This document shows, one piece after another, positions 9,150 to 17,711 of a DNA stretch of 64,000 nucleotides. Under the pieces are notes generated by a model. The model saw only the letters and a list, made by a program, of their open reading frames with translations. It was not told where the DNA came from and ran no database searches. Location: the NCBI GenBank assembly GCA_017656335.1, contig JACDOA010000001.1, forward strand, positions 372,001 through 436,000, given 5' to 3'. The first letter of the stretch is position 1. Every line of letters starts with the position of its first letter. The position numbers were made by a program, and so were the translations under genes. This DNA comes from Thermosipho sp. (in: thermotogales). Lineage in GTDB: Bacteria > Thermotogota > Thermotogae > Thermotogales > Fervidobacteriaceae.

Positions 9150-10456
9150 AATGAAAAACCTCCTTTCAACTGGACATTAATACCTATAATATTATTTTTA
9201 TTATTAGGATTTTCACGTACGTAATTTTTGTTTAAATAAATTTTTGGTATATAAATTATCTCCTCCTTATCACAAAAAATAGGAATAATCCTTCTAATAA
9301 AAGAAGGAATTTTTTTATCAACAAAAATTTCTTTTAACTTTTTGCCATTGTAAATTCTATCACCATTTCTCCAATTTCTCAAAATTAAATCACCTTTCAG
9401 TTTATTCTTATTAATAATTATACCATTATTTTCTATTTTAACCACAAAAGGATCTAAGTTGATTGTCTCATCATTACGAATAATATATTCAAAGTTTTCA
9501 TTGGGGAGAAATTCTCCAAGCAATACTTTTCCATATGAAATTTCTACTCCAAAATTATCCCAAAAATTCACTTTAAAAGTGGATTTATTATTAATAACTT
9601 TTTTTATTCTATCTAATTTCTCCTTATCAGGTGCTTTACCCTTCAACTTTATTGTTAAGCGCCGTACTAATTCAATCAAAAGAAAAATATCTTTTGGAAT
9701 TTCAAAATAAAGCCGTCCTCTTAAATTGAAAATACGCACGTTTAATTGTTTTTCAATAAAGTTATCAAGCTCCCAAACATTTTCTACAAACCTCATCACA
9801 GAAGTCTCAAAATTTGGATTCAATCTTTTAAAAAGTGGAATAATTTTGTGCCGAATAAAATTTCTTGTATAAACAGTTTCTAAATTAGTTTCATCAACTA
9901 CATATTCAATATTGTTTTTTAACGCAAAATCCAATATTTGATCCTTTGAATAAAATAATAATGGGCGAATAATATTTCCATTTTTAGGTTTCATTCCCGG
10001 TAAGCCAAAAGGACCTGATCCTCTTGACAATCTGAACAAAACATTTTCAACTAAATCATTTAAATTATGAGCAACTGCTAATTTATTAAATCCGGTTCTT
10101 TTTAAAACCTTCTCTAAAAAGCGATATCTTAATATCCTTGCTGATTCTTCTATAGAAAGTTTATTTTCACTTGAATACTTTAAAGTATCAACTTTTCCAG
10201 TTATACACCTTATTCCAAGTTTTTTTGAAAAATCAATAACATGTTGTACATCTCTTTGGGCGTTTTCTCTGATTCCGTGATTTAAAGTCGCACTTATAAG
10301 TTCAATGTCCAATTCTCTTCTCAAAGAATACAAAAGATAAAGCAGTGTTAAAGAGTCAACACCGCCTGAAACAGCAACTACAATTTTATCTTTTTTTGAA
10401 ACCAAATTCCATTTTTTTAAATTTTCATAAAAACTTTCTAAGTTTAACATTTTCAT
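9146..10456 (-). CDS. tilS: TilS, tRNA(Ile)-lysidine synthase
   Basis: Modifies C34 of the CAU-anticodon tRNA-Ile to lysidine so that it reads AUA; essential in nearly all bacteria. The 436-residue chain has the N-type ATP pyrophosphatase loop SGGVDS (30-35), followed by NHGIRENAQRD and the AHNLNDLVENVLFRLSRGSG segment. The C-terminal part contains ILRNWRNGDRI and KLKEIFVDKKIPSFIRR, the TilS C-terminal domain. The family length is usual. It is the first gene of the tilS-ftsH-hotdog-radical SAM unit. Confidence 0.96.
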   Translation of the reverse strand: MKMLNLESFYENLKKWNLVSKKDKIVVAVSGGVDSLTLLYLLYSLRRELDIELISATLNHGIRENAQRDVQHVIDFSKKLGIRCITGKVDTLKYSSENKLSIEESARILRYRFLEKVLKRTGFNKLAVAHNLNDLVENVLFRLSRGSGPFGLPGMKPKNGNIIRPLLFYSKDQILDFALKNNIEYVVDETNLETVYTRNFIRHKIIPLFKRLNPNFETSVMRFVENVWELDNFIEKQLNVRIFNLRGRLYFEIPKDIFLLIELVRRLTIKLKGKAPDKEKLDRIKKVINNKSTFKVNFWDNFGVEISYGKVLLGEFLPNENFEYIIRNDETINLDPFVVKIENNGIIINKNKLKGDLILRNWRNGDRIYNGKKLKEIFVDKKIPSFIRRIIPIFCDKEEIIYIPKIYLNKNYVRENPNNKNNIIGINVQLKGGFSF

Positions 10457-10505
10457 TTCTTAATTATTATATCATTAAAAACTTAAAACTAACTTAAAAT
10501 CCTAT

Positions 10506-10535
10506 TTGCTAAAAAATTGTTTATTAGTGTATAAT
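10506..10535 (+). promoter_or_regulatory. Promoter of the M42 peptidase operon
   Basis: TTGCTA (10506-10511), an 18-base spacer and TATAAT (10530-10535), ending 33 bases before the ATG and followed by AAGGAGG. It faces away from tilS in a 112-base divergent gap. Confidence 0.65.
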
Positions 10536-10568
10536 TAGATTGAAAAACAACAAAAAGGAGGGTTTAAA

Positions 10569-11573
10569 ATGAGGGATTTAATTAAAAAACTTACCGAAAT
10601 TTCTAGCCCAAGCGGTCGTGAAGATACAATAAGACAAGCTATCTTGAAAGAACTGGAAAATCATATTGATGGATACGAAATTGATAAACTGGGAAATTTA
10701 ATAGTTTGGAAAAAAGGAAAAACAGAGAAAAAAGTACTTCTGGATGCCCATATGGATGAAATAGGGGTAGTTGTAACAAATATCGATGATAATGGATTTT
10801 TAAGAATAGATATGGTTGGTGGTGTTTCTCCTTATACTATTTTAAGCTCAAAAATAAGATTTGGTGATATAGTAGGTATAGTTGGTATGGAGGGAGAAAC
10901 TGTAAACGACATGAAAAATAATTTGAAAGAACTTTCTTTTGATAAATTATTTGTGGACATAGGGGTTAAAAGCAAGGAAGAAGCAGAAAAACTTTGTCCA
11001 ATAGGAACATTTGGCACCTACGATGGTTATTTTATAGAACAGGGAGACTTTTATATTTCAAAATCCATGGATGATAGAATTGGTTGCATAGCAATAATTG
11101 AAGTTTTCAAAAGACTTAAAAATCCAACAAATTCCATATACGGAGTTTTTGCAGTTCAAGAAGAAGTAGGTATCGTTGGGGCTCGTGTTGCTGGATACAA
11201 GATTGATCCCGATGTTGCAATTGCTATTGACGTTACTGGTGTGGGAGACACGCCCAAAGGAAATAAAAGAACTTCAATGAAACTTGGAAATGGAGCATGC
11301 ATAAAAGTTAAAGATGGTTATTCCATAAGTGACAGGAAAATAGTTGAAACACTTAAAGAAATTGCTAAAAAATATAATATTCCCTATCAAATGGAAGTTT
11401 TAATTTACGGGGGAACTGATGCTAGAGGATATCAAGGCACTAAATCAGGTATTCCAAGCGCAACAGTTTCAATTGCCACTAGATACATTCATACTCCAAA
11501 TGAAATGGTTCACAAAAAAGATGTTGAAGCAACAATTCAATTGTTGACCAAATATGTAGAGGAGGGAATTTAA
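10569..11573 (+). CDS. M42 family metallo-aminopeptidase
   Basis: A 334-residue cobalt/zinc aminopeptidase of the M42 (PepA/FrvX/TET) family, large cytoplasmic oligomers that trim short peptides. The two-metal site and catalytic residues are visible: DAHMDEIG (His and Asp of the site), KSMDDRIG (bridging Asp), VQEEVG (general base Glu plus metal Glu), AIDVT (Asp) and the late HTPNEM (His). Fold and length are normal. Some relatives are labelled endoglucanase, but the residues support peptidase. The ATG follows AAGGAGGGTTTAAA. Confidence 0.93.
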   Translation: MRDLIKKLTEISSPSGREDTIRQAILKELENHIDGYEIDKLGNLIVWKKGKTEKKVLLDAHMDEIGVVVTNIDDNGFLRIDMVGGVSPYTILSSKIRFGDIVGIVGMEGETVNDMKNNLKELSFDKLFVDIGVKSKEEAEKLCPIGTFGTYDGYFIEQGDFYISKSMDDRIGCIAIIEVFKRLKNPTNSIYGVFAVQEEVGIVGARVAGYKIDPDVAIAIDVTGVGDTPKGNKRTSMKLGNGACIKVKDGYSISDRKIVETLKEIAKKYNIPYQMEVLIYGGTDARGYQGTKSGIPSATVSIATRYIHTPNEMVHKKDVEATIQLLTKYVEEGI

Positions 11574-11574
11574 A

Positions 11575-12273
11575 CTGCCTAGAAGGTCTATAAAACCTTT
11601 TGAATTGAAAGTCCTTAGTTTTTTGATCTTTATTTTATCATTACTTTCACTTCTTTTACTAATTTCAACAATATATCTTTATTTAAAAAAAGCATCAGTT
11701 GATGTAGAGGTAGTTTATATCCCAAAACCTTTTGAGTTAAAAGTTCCTGAAATTTGTGAAAACAATTTACCAGATTTTACTGTAAATTCAACTGATACAA
11801 TGATAAAAATTGAAAAATTTGATTATGAATCTCTTCTGGTTTATTCAATGGACTATCTTGAAGCTTCTACTGAAGTGTCTACTTTTGTTTTAAAACCTGA
11901 AGACGCTTTAAAAATTGTCAAAGTTAATGAAAAATATCTTATTAATAAATTAAATGATAATAATTATTTTGTAGTAGTTTTAGGGGACAAAACATACCCA
12001 GGGCTAATTCCTGGAAAATCTGTTTACACTATCTTTTTAAAAACCAGTGGAAATTCTTCAAAACTATTTGAAGATATGGTAAATCTTCGTACACTTGGCT
12101 TTGAATCTTATGTCATTAGTTTTGAAAAAAATGGTAAAATGTACTATACATTATGCCTTGGTGCTTTTCCCGACAAAGATGCTGCTACAACTTCTTTTAA
12201 TGAAGTTAACTGGGATAAAATTAGGGAGCACGTTTATACTTACGGACCATACGTTGGAAGAGTTACACCATAG
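11575..12273 (+). CDS. Membrane-anchored SPOR-like protein, probable CTG start
   Basis: The chain has a basic N-terminus, one membrane segment (about residues 13-35), a low-complexity acidic linker, and a C-terminal region (about 150-232) that resembles a SPOR domain: VYTIFLKTSG, a helix, LGFESYVISFEKNGKMYYTLCLGAF and a second helix. SPOR domains bind denuded glycan in septal murein. The only standard start is TTG 11605, which has no ribosome binding site; GGAGGG at 11561-11566 points to CTG 11575, eight bases later, giving PRRSIKPFE before the membrane segment. No frame break is seen. The SPOR call is by eye. Confidence 0.65.
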   Translation: MPRRSIKPFELKVLSFLIFILSLLSLLLLISTIYLYLKKASVDVEVVYIPKPFELKVPEICENNLPDFTVNSTDTMIKIEKFDYESLLVYSMDYLEASTEVSTFVLKPEDALKIVKVNEKYLINKLNDNNYFVVVLGDKTYPGLIPGKSVYTIFLKTSGNSSKLFEDMVNLRTLGFESYVISFEKNGKMYYTLCLGAFPDKDAATTSFNEVNWDKIREHVYTYGPYVGRVTP

Positions 12274-12285
12274 GAGGTATTAACT

Positions 12286-13032
12286 GTGCAAGAAATAATA
12301 CTTGGTATAGTTCAAGGTGCCACTGAATTTTTGCCTGTTTCCAGCTCTGGACATCTTACACTGTTTTCAAAACTTTTTGGAATTGACCCAAATTTACCTT
12401 TGTTTTCTTTTCTTCATATTGCTACACTATTAGCTATTCTGATCTTTGTAGGAAAAGAAGTAATTGAGATTATAAATGGCCTTGTTAAATTTGACAAAAA
12501 ATATTGCACTTTAATTTTAAAATTAATAGTTTCTACTTTACCGGCTGGGATTTTTGGAATTCTTTTTAATTCTAAAATTGAAAATTCCTTCAATTCGCTA
12601 AAATTAGTTGCTTTTTTCTTTTTATTAACAAGTAGTGCTCTATTTTTATCCGATAAACTTGGCAATAATAAAAATTTCTTTGCTATAAGTTATTTAGATG
12701 CCCTTATAATAGGTATTTTTCAAATGCTAGCTATTTTTCCAGGTATTTCAAGAAGCGGTTTTACTCTTTTTGGGGCTCTTTTAGTTGGAATGCAAAGGGA
12801 AAAAGCTTTAAAGTATTCTTTTCTAATGAGTATACCAGTGATTTTTGGAGCAGGTGTTTTAGAGTCTAAAAATCTTCAATTTAATTCCTTAACCTTTTTT
12901 TCAGGTTTAATGGCATTCATTGTTGGGTTATTTAGCCTTTACATTCTTAAAAAAGTTACCGTTACAAAAAAATTGAAAATTTTCGGATACTATTGTCTTG
13001 TAATTGCAATGGTAGCCTTTTTCTTGGGGTGA
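12286..13032 (+). CDS. uppP: UppP/BacA undecaprenyl-diphosphatase
   Basis: Integral membrane phosphatase that recycles undecaprenyl diphosphate to the monophosphate carrier used for wall and surface polysaccharide synthesis. The 248-residue chain has about eight membrane segments. The conserved catalytic parts are GATEFLPVSSSGHL (10-23) and FPGISRSGFT (near 150). It starts with GTG 12286 after AGGAGGTATTAACT. It lies 12 bases after the SPOR-like gene, which fits an envelope theme. Confidence 0.96.
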   Translation: MQEIILGIVQGATEFLPVSSSGHLTLFSKLFGIDPNLPLFSFLHIATLLAILIFVGKEVIEIINGLVKFDKKYCTLILKLIVSTLPAGIFGILFNSKIENSFNSLKLVAFFFLLTSSALFLSDKLGNNKNFFAISYLDALIIGIFQMLAIFPGISRSGFTLFGALLVGMQREKALKYSFLMSIPVIFGAGVLESKNLQFNSLTFFSGLMAFIVGLFSLYILKKVTVTKKLKIFGYYCLVIAMVAFFLG

Positions 13033-13038
13033 CGTTTT

Positions 13039-14235
13039 ATGTTTAAAATACATGCTGATCATCTCCTAACTCCTAAGGGCAAAGCGCCAAAAAAAGGTAG
13101 CGAAATGAAAAAAATATATGAAGATTTTGATGTTGATATATACATTGATAATCAAAAAATAATAGATATAAAAAAACATTCCATTACTGATCATGTAACA
13201 TTCAAATGTAAGCTTGCAACCCCTGCTTTTTCTGATGCTCATACACATATACCATTTATTGGTAAAAGATCAAATGAATTTTACTTACGAAATAGTGGAA
13301 AGACTTATTCTGAAATCCACAAAGAAGGTGGAGGAATTTATAATACAGTAAATAAAGTAAGAAGTGCCTCAATAAACACACTTGTTAAACAAAATTTAAA
13401 ATTTTTGAATTTATTTGAAAAATCTGGAGTAACTTTGCTTGAAGGAAAAAGCGGCTATGGTTTAGACATCCAAACTGAACTAAAACAACTTAAAACTATA
13501 AAATATCTAAATGAATTAAGTGAAATAAAAATTGTTCCTACATTTTTAGGCCTACATGCAATTCCGCATGATAAAACAAAAGAAGAATATATAAATGAAA
13601 TTACAAATTACTTAGATACAATCAAAAAATATACAGAAATAATTGATGTTTTTTGTGATAGTGGAGTTTTTTTGCCAGATGATATTGAAAATTTCTTTAT
13701 TATTGCTAAAGAAAGTGGTTTTAAGATAAGATTTCACGCTGATGAAATTGAGAATGTTGGTGCTACAAAACTTGCAGTAAAACTTGGAGCAATATCTGCA
13801 GATCATTTATTAAAAATTTCGGATGAAGAGGTTAATCTTCTTTCAAATTCTTCAACTATTGCTACTTTAATGCCTGGAACAAGCTTTTATCTTGGAGAAT
13901 CTTTTGCGCCTGCCAGAAAATTGATTGATAGTGGAGCTGCAGTTGCATTGGGATCTGACTTTAATCCAGGTTCTTGCCCTATTTTCAAACCTTCTTTTAT
14001 TATGCATCTTGCTCTTAGGTTTCTAAAAATGGAACCTGAAGAAATATTAACTGCCTACACAATTAATTCATCATATATTTTAGGCATTGAAAATTGGACG
14101 ATAGAACCCGGAAATAAATGTGATATTGCATTATGGAATACAAACGATTTTATTGATCTTGCTTATATGTTTGATTCCAACTTTTTAGTAGGACTTGTTG
14201 TAAACGGTAAGGTGAAATTTTATGAAGCTGTTTAG
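13039..14235 (+). CDS. hutI: HutI, imidazolonepropionase
   Basis: Amidohydrolase that opens 4-imidazolone-5-propionate to formiminoglutamate in histidine breakdown. The 398-residue chain keeps the metal and substrate residues: DAHTHIPF (HxH), the GGGIYNTV loop, EGKSGYGL, GLHAIP, RFHADE (metal His) and GSDFNPGS (metal Asp). No other histidine-degradation gene (hutH, hutU, hutG) is in the window. It starts 6 bases after uppP, with GGGGTGACG before the ATG, and overlaps the NusG-II gene by 14 bases. A related amidohydrolase activity cannot be excluded. Confidence 0.88.
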   Translation: MFKIHADHLLTPKGKAPKKGSEMKKIYEDFDVDIYIDNQKIIDIKKHSITDHVTFKCKLATPAFSDAHTHIPFIGKRSNEFYLRNSGKTYSEIHKEGGGIYNTVNKVRSASINTLVKQNLKFLNLFEKSGVTLLEGKSGYGLDIQTELKQLKTIKYLNELSEIKIVPTFLGLHAIPHDKTKEEYINEITNYLDTIKKYTEIIDVFCDSGVFLPDDIENFFIIAKESGFKIRFHADEIENVGATKLAVKLGAISADHLLKISDEEVNLLSNSSTIATLMPGTSFYLGESFAPARKLIDSGAAVALGSDFNPGSCPIFKPSFIMHLALRFLKMEPEEILTAYTINSSYILGIENWTIEPGNKCDIALWNTNDFIDLAYMFDSNFLVGLVVNGKVKFYEAV

Positions 14236-14575
14236 AAAAAGTGATTTTTTAATAATTGCCTTTGTTTTCATGATTCTACTGGTTATATTTCTAATAATAA
14301 ACATAGGTAATAATGGAAGTAATTTTGTAGTCAAATTAGATGGAAAAGAAATTCTTGAATTGAAAAATCCTGGTTCATATGAAATTAAAAATACTGATGG
14401 TAAGCTTTTAACAATTGTGCATTTTGATGGAAAATTTGTATGGGTATCTGATTCATCTTGCCCATTAAAAATCTGTGAAAAAACTGGAAAAGTTTCAAAA
14501 GGGGGTAAAATAATCTGCGTTCCCAACAAAATAGTCATAGAAACGAAAAAGACTCAAGAATTACAAACGTGGTAA
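14222..14575 (+). CDS. NusG domain II-containing protein
   Basis: A 117-residue protein with one N-terminal membrane segment (about 9-28) and a small beta-rich domain of the NusG domain II type outside the membrane: VVKLDGKEILELKNPGSYEI, then LTIVHFDGKFVWVSDSSCPLKIC and GGKIICVPNKIVIE. The paired Cys in CPLKIC and the later Cys are typical of this family. Function is unknown, but such proteins are often found beside Gx-type membrane proteins or flavin/thiamine export genes, as here. The end overlaps the next gene. Confidence 0.82.
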   Translation: MKLFRKSDFLIIAFVFMILLVIFLIINIGNNGSNFVVKLDGKEILELKNPGSYEIKNTDGKLLTIVHFDGKFVWVSDSSCPLKICEKTGKVSKGGKIICVPNKIVIETKKTQELQTW

Positions 14576-15072
14576 CCTATTCACTTTTGATTTCAATTGC
14601 TTCAGTAATGTTTATAATTGAAAAATACATTCCATATCCTGTTCCAGCTGGAAAATGGGGATTTTCAAATTTTGTAGTATTATTTGCAGCAATAAACTTA
14701 GGAATTATACCCGCAGTAATTATTGGAGCTCTCAAATCATTAATAGGTTCAATATTCACTGGCGCAATATTTACTCCAACTTTTTTTATGGGTTTTTTCG
14801 GCATCATTGTAGCAGCAATAGTTGAGGGATTATTATCAAAAACTAAATTTTTGGGTTATATTGGCTTAAGTTTTCTTGGAATGTTTTTTAATAATTTAAC
14901 TCAGGTATACATTGGTTCTTTATTAATCTCAAGCAATGCTATTTTTTCTTTTTTGCCTCTTATGATTATCCTTGGAACAATTTCGTCAATTGCAAATGCT
15001 TATCTTGCAAAAAAAATGGAGGAAGTATTGTATGGAAATAATTTTGGCTTCAAGTTCTCCAAGAAGAATTGA
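14569..15072 (+). CDS. Gx transporter / heptaprenyl-diphosphate synthase component I-like membrane protein
   Basis: A 167-residue polytopic protein with five or six membrane segments, resembling the Hpre_diP_synt_I / Gx transporter family, whose fold is like ECF transporter S-components. The mark is GKWGFSNFVVLFAAINLGIIPAVIIGALKSLIGS near residues 27-60. GTG 14569 has no clear ribosome binding site. The frame is open upstream to CTG 14515, nine bases after GGGGG, so an 18-residue basic extension is possible. It follows the NusG-II gene with overlap, the usual pairing. Confidence 0.75.
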   Translation: MVTYSLLISIASVMFIIEKYIPYPVPAGKWGFSNFVVLFAAINLGIIPAVIIGALKSLIGSIFTGAIFTPTFFMGFFGIIVAAIVEGLLSKTKFLGYIGLSFLGMFFNNLTQVYIGSLLISSNAIFSFLPLMIILGTISSIANAYLAKKMEEVLYGNNFGFKFSKKN

Positions 15073-15625
15073 ACTTTTAAAAAAATTAAACTTAAAATTT
15101 AAAATCATTCCAACTAAAATAGATGAAAACATAGATGAACAGGAACCAGTCAAACATGTTTTAACACTTTCTGAATTAAAAGCTCGAGAAGTATTTAAAA
15201 ACAATAATGAAAATCAAATTATAATTGCCGCCGATACCATTGTTTACTATAAACAAATTTTAGGTAAACCAAAAAATTATAATGACGCTTTCAAAATGCT
15301 TAAAACTTTATCTGGAAAATGGCACAGTGTATACACAGGAGTTTTTGTTGTTTTTCCAAATGAGACAGTTTCTTTTTATGAAAAAACAGATGTAAAATTC
15401 AAAAAACTTTCTGATGAACTAATTGAATTTTATCTCTCCTCGGGTGAAGCCTTTGATAAAGCTGGCGCTTATGGTATTCAAGGATTAGGAAGCGTTCTTG
15501 TTGAAAAGATAAATGGTGATTTTTTCAATGTGATGGGATTACCAATTTCCAAGTTATGGGATTTACTTTGGTCTAGGGGGATAATAAATGAAGCCAAGAG
15601 AAAAATTGATGAAAAAAGGTCCTGA
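15032..15625 (+). CDS. maf: Maf/YhdE family nucleotide pyrophosphatase
   Basis: A 197-residue pyrophosphatase that hydrolyses dTTP/UTP or modified nucleotides and is linked to septum control. It has SSSPRRIELLK (7-17), the catalytic DTIV in AADTIV, KPKNYNDAFKMLKTLSGKWHSVYTGV and the late KAGAYGIQG. The start is ATG 15032 after GGAGGAAGTATTGT, with the Gx gene still running for 40 bases; an in-frame ATG 60 bases upstream lacks a ribosome binding site. It overlaps radC by 38 bases. Confidence 0.92.
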   Translation: MEIILASSSPRRIELLKKLNLKFKIIPTKIDENIDEQEPVKHVLTLSELKAREVFKNNNENQIIIAADTIVYYKQILGKPKNYNDAFKMLKTLSGKWHSVYTGVFVVFPNETVSFYEKTDVKFKKLSDELIEFYLSSGEAFDKAGAYGIQGLGSVLVEKINGDFFNVMGLPISKLWDLLWSRGIINEAKRKIDEKRS

Positions 15626-16229
15626 AAGTTTAAGTAATGAGGAACTTATTGCAATTCTTTTGAGAACAGGAAGTAAAGGTCAAGATGTTCTAAAAACCTC
15701 CAAACTTTTACTAGAAAATTTTGATAATAGTCTAGTTAAAATAAGTAAAGCTACAATAGATGACCTAAATAAAATAAAAGGTTTAGGTAAAGTAAAAGCT
15801 ACAACCATTTTTGCTGCGATGGAACTTGCAAAAAGATTTCTGAAAGAAAATCGAACAGGAAAAAAATTAAATTCTCCAGAAAAAATATATGAATATTGCC
15901 TTGATATGAAACATTTTGATCAAGAAGTTGTTAGAGTTATATCCTTAAATTCAAAACTTTATGAAATTTCAAGTAAGGATATATCGATAGGTTTAGCAGA
16001 CTCAAGCTTGGCACATCCTAGAGAAATTTACAAAGAAGCCATTAAAAATGGAGCTGTTTATATTATTCTTGTTCACAATCATCCTTCTGGAGATGTAATG
16101 CCAAGTAAAGATGATAAAATCATTACTCAAAAAGTGAAAGAAGCTGGCCAGATTATTGGAATTCGGCTTTTAGATCATTTGATAATTGGAAATGGTTTTT
16201 ATAGCTTTAAACATAATAAATTAATTTAG
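15588..16229 (+). CDS. radC: RadC/YeeS-type JAB domain protein
   Basis: A 213-residue protein with N-terminal helix-hairpin-helix (KIKGLGKVKATTI, about 62-74) and a C-terminal JAB/MPN metalloprotease-like domain. The metal motif is complete: HNHPSGDVMPSKDD (H-x-H-x7-S/x-D type). Named for DNA repair but the role is unsettled. The ATG at 15588 follows TAGGGGGATAA inside maf; maf-radC is a common pair, often followed by mreB, which is not found here. Confidence 0.93.
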   Translation: MKPREKLMKKGPESLSNEELIAILLRTGSKGQDVLKTSKLLLENFDNSLVKISKATIDDLNKIKGLGKVKATTIFAAMELAKRFLKENRTGKKLNSPEKIYEYCLDMKHFDQEVVRVISLNSKLYEISSKDISIGLADSSLAHPREIYKEAIKNGAVYIILVHNHPSGDVMPSKDDKIITQKVKEAGQIIGIRLLDHLIIGNGFYSFKHNKLI

Positions 16230-16242
16230 GAGGAAAGAAAAC

Positions 16243-17697
16243 ATGAAAAAAATAATTCTTTTTATATTTGTTTTGATATCTACAATAACTTTTTCAGAAT
16301 TTGTCTATAATTCTTATGTTTCACCTATACCAACAGAGTGGGTAAATGATAACCAGCCTGAAATTTATAAGGTTAAACTGAATTTTTCTCCGTGGGTTGC
16401 ATTTGGAAATTGGAATTCAACTTTTGTTACAAACTATCCTTGGGGTTGGGGAACTCCCACTAATCCTGCTGAAAATGTTTTTTATCTATACAATGAAATA
16501 CCACCATTAATGAATATCACATTTGAATTTTCTAAAAATGGATTTACATTATTTTCGAATGTAAACATCCAAAAAGAACCTATTACAAGAACAAAAAATT
16601 TTGAAAATAATATTATCATAAACGGATTTGACTTTAGTACTTTTTCGTTTGATATGAATTTCCCTGAGCATTTTTACATTTACTATGCAAATCAAAATTC
16701 ATTTATTTCTATTGGAAGATTTCCTTTAAAATGGGGAGTTTCTAAATATCCTATAACAATTTCAGATACAACTTATCAGGATAATCTAACATTTTCTACT
16801 AAAATAGATAACTTTAGATATACTTATCATTTGATTTCATCTAATCCTTTACTTTCTTCAGCAGAACAAACCATACAAAGCTCCTATTCTGAACAACATA
16901 CTCCAGGAGTTATATTTGATGAACCCTATAAATCCATTATTGCCCACAGGTTTGATTTTTCATTTGACAAACTCCGCTTTGGAATAGGAGAATTAAATGT
17001 TGTTGGGGGGAAATTTCCTGATATTATTGATTTAAACCCCCTTATGTTCTATCACAACACCTATGGCGAGGGATATTCAAACGTTTTAGCTTCAGTTGAT
17101 TTTAATTATTTAGTTAATGAAAACATTCAAATATATGGAGAATTTTCAATGGATGATTTTGAAGTTCCTTGGACCGAAGGTGGTTCAAACTATAAACCTG
17201 GGGCAAATGGATATAATTTTGGTGCTAGTGTTAAATTCAATAACTTTACTTTCTGGACTGAGTATGATCATACCAGTGAATGGATGTATATTACAAACTA
17301 CCTTCCATATTTAAGGATTAATGTAAGGCATTTTTATTTAGATAATTTAACTTCTCCAAAAAGAGCTTTGATGGATTTTCCATTGGGATTTACTTATGGA
17401 CCAGATGCAACAATGGTTTCAGCAGGTTTTAATTACAATAGTGAAGATTTTAATATTGAATTTGAATACAATCTTTTATTCAAAGGAACTGTCGTAGATG
17501 ATGGCGTACAAAGATGGAAATGGTTCTGGGACAGTTGGTATGGAAATGTAACACCTGAAGCCACATATGCAGTTGAAGATTCAACCGACTTAACATATAA
17601 TATTATAAGTATCGATGTGAATTATAAAAGAATATTCTTAAAATTCAAAACTATAAACTTTGAAAATTACCTGCTTGGAGTCTATTATAAATTCTAG
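16243..17697 (+). CDS. Wzi-like capsule-assembly outer-membrane barrel
   Basis: A 484-residue exported protein. Residues 1-18 are a signal peptide (MKKIILFIFVLISTITFS), the rest is rich in alternating aromatic/polar beta strands and the chain ends in Tyr-Tyr-Lys-Phe, the outer-membrane barrel mark. Segments such as GRFPLKWGVSKYP, HRFDFSFDKLRFGIGELNVVGG, DLNPLMFYHN and IYGEFSMDDF match my recollection of the Wzi family (PF14052), proteins that anchor surface polysaccharide. It sits 14 bases before two glycosyltransferases and a flippase-like gene, which supports a polysaccharide role. The family assignment is by eye. Confidence 0.7.
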   Translation: MKKIILFIFVLISTITFSEFVYNSYVSPIPTEWVNDNQPEIYKVKLNFSPWVAFGNWNSTFVTNYPWGWGTPTNPAENVFYLYNEIPPLMNITFEFSKNGFTLFSNVNIQKEPITRTKNFENNIIINGFDFSTFSFDMNFPEHFYIYYANQNSFISIGRFPLKWGVSKYPITISDTTYQDNLTFSTKIDNFRYTYHLISSNPLLSSAEQTIQSSYSEQHTPGVIFDEPYKSIIAHRFDFSFDKLRFGIGELNVVGGKFPDIIDLNPLMFYHNTYGEGYSNVLASVDFNYLVNENIQIYGEFSMDDFEVPWTEGGSNYKPGANGYNFGASVKFNNFTFWTEYDHTSEWMYITNYLPYLRINVRHFYLDNLTSPKRALMDFPLGFTYGPDATMVSAGFNYNSEDFNIEFEYNLLFKGTVVDDGVQRWKWFWDSWYGNVTPEATYAVEDSTDLTYNIISIDVNYKRIFLKFKTINFENYLLGVYYKF

Positions 17698-17711
17698 ATA
17701 AGGAGGAAAAA

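Noticed and set aside
12095-12283. 62-codon plus-strand frame inside the SPOR-like gene
   Set aside because: It is a second frame of the same gene without its own start signal.
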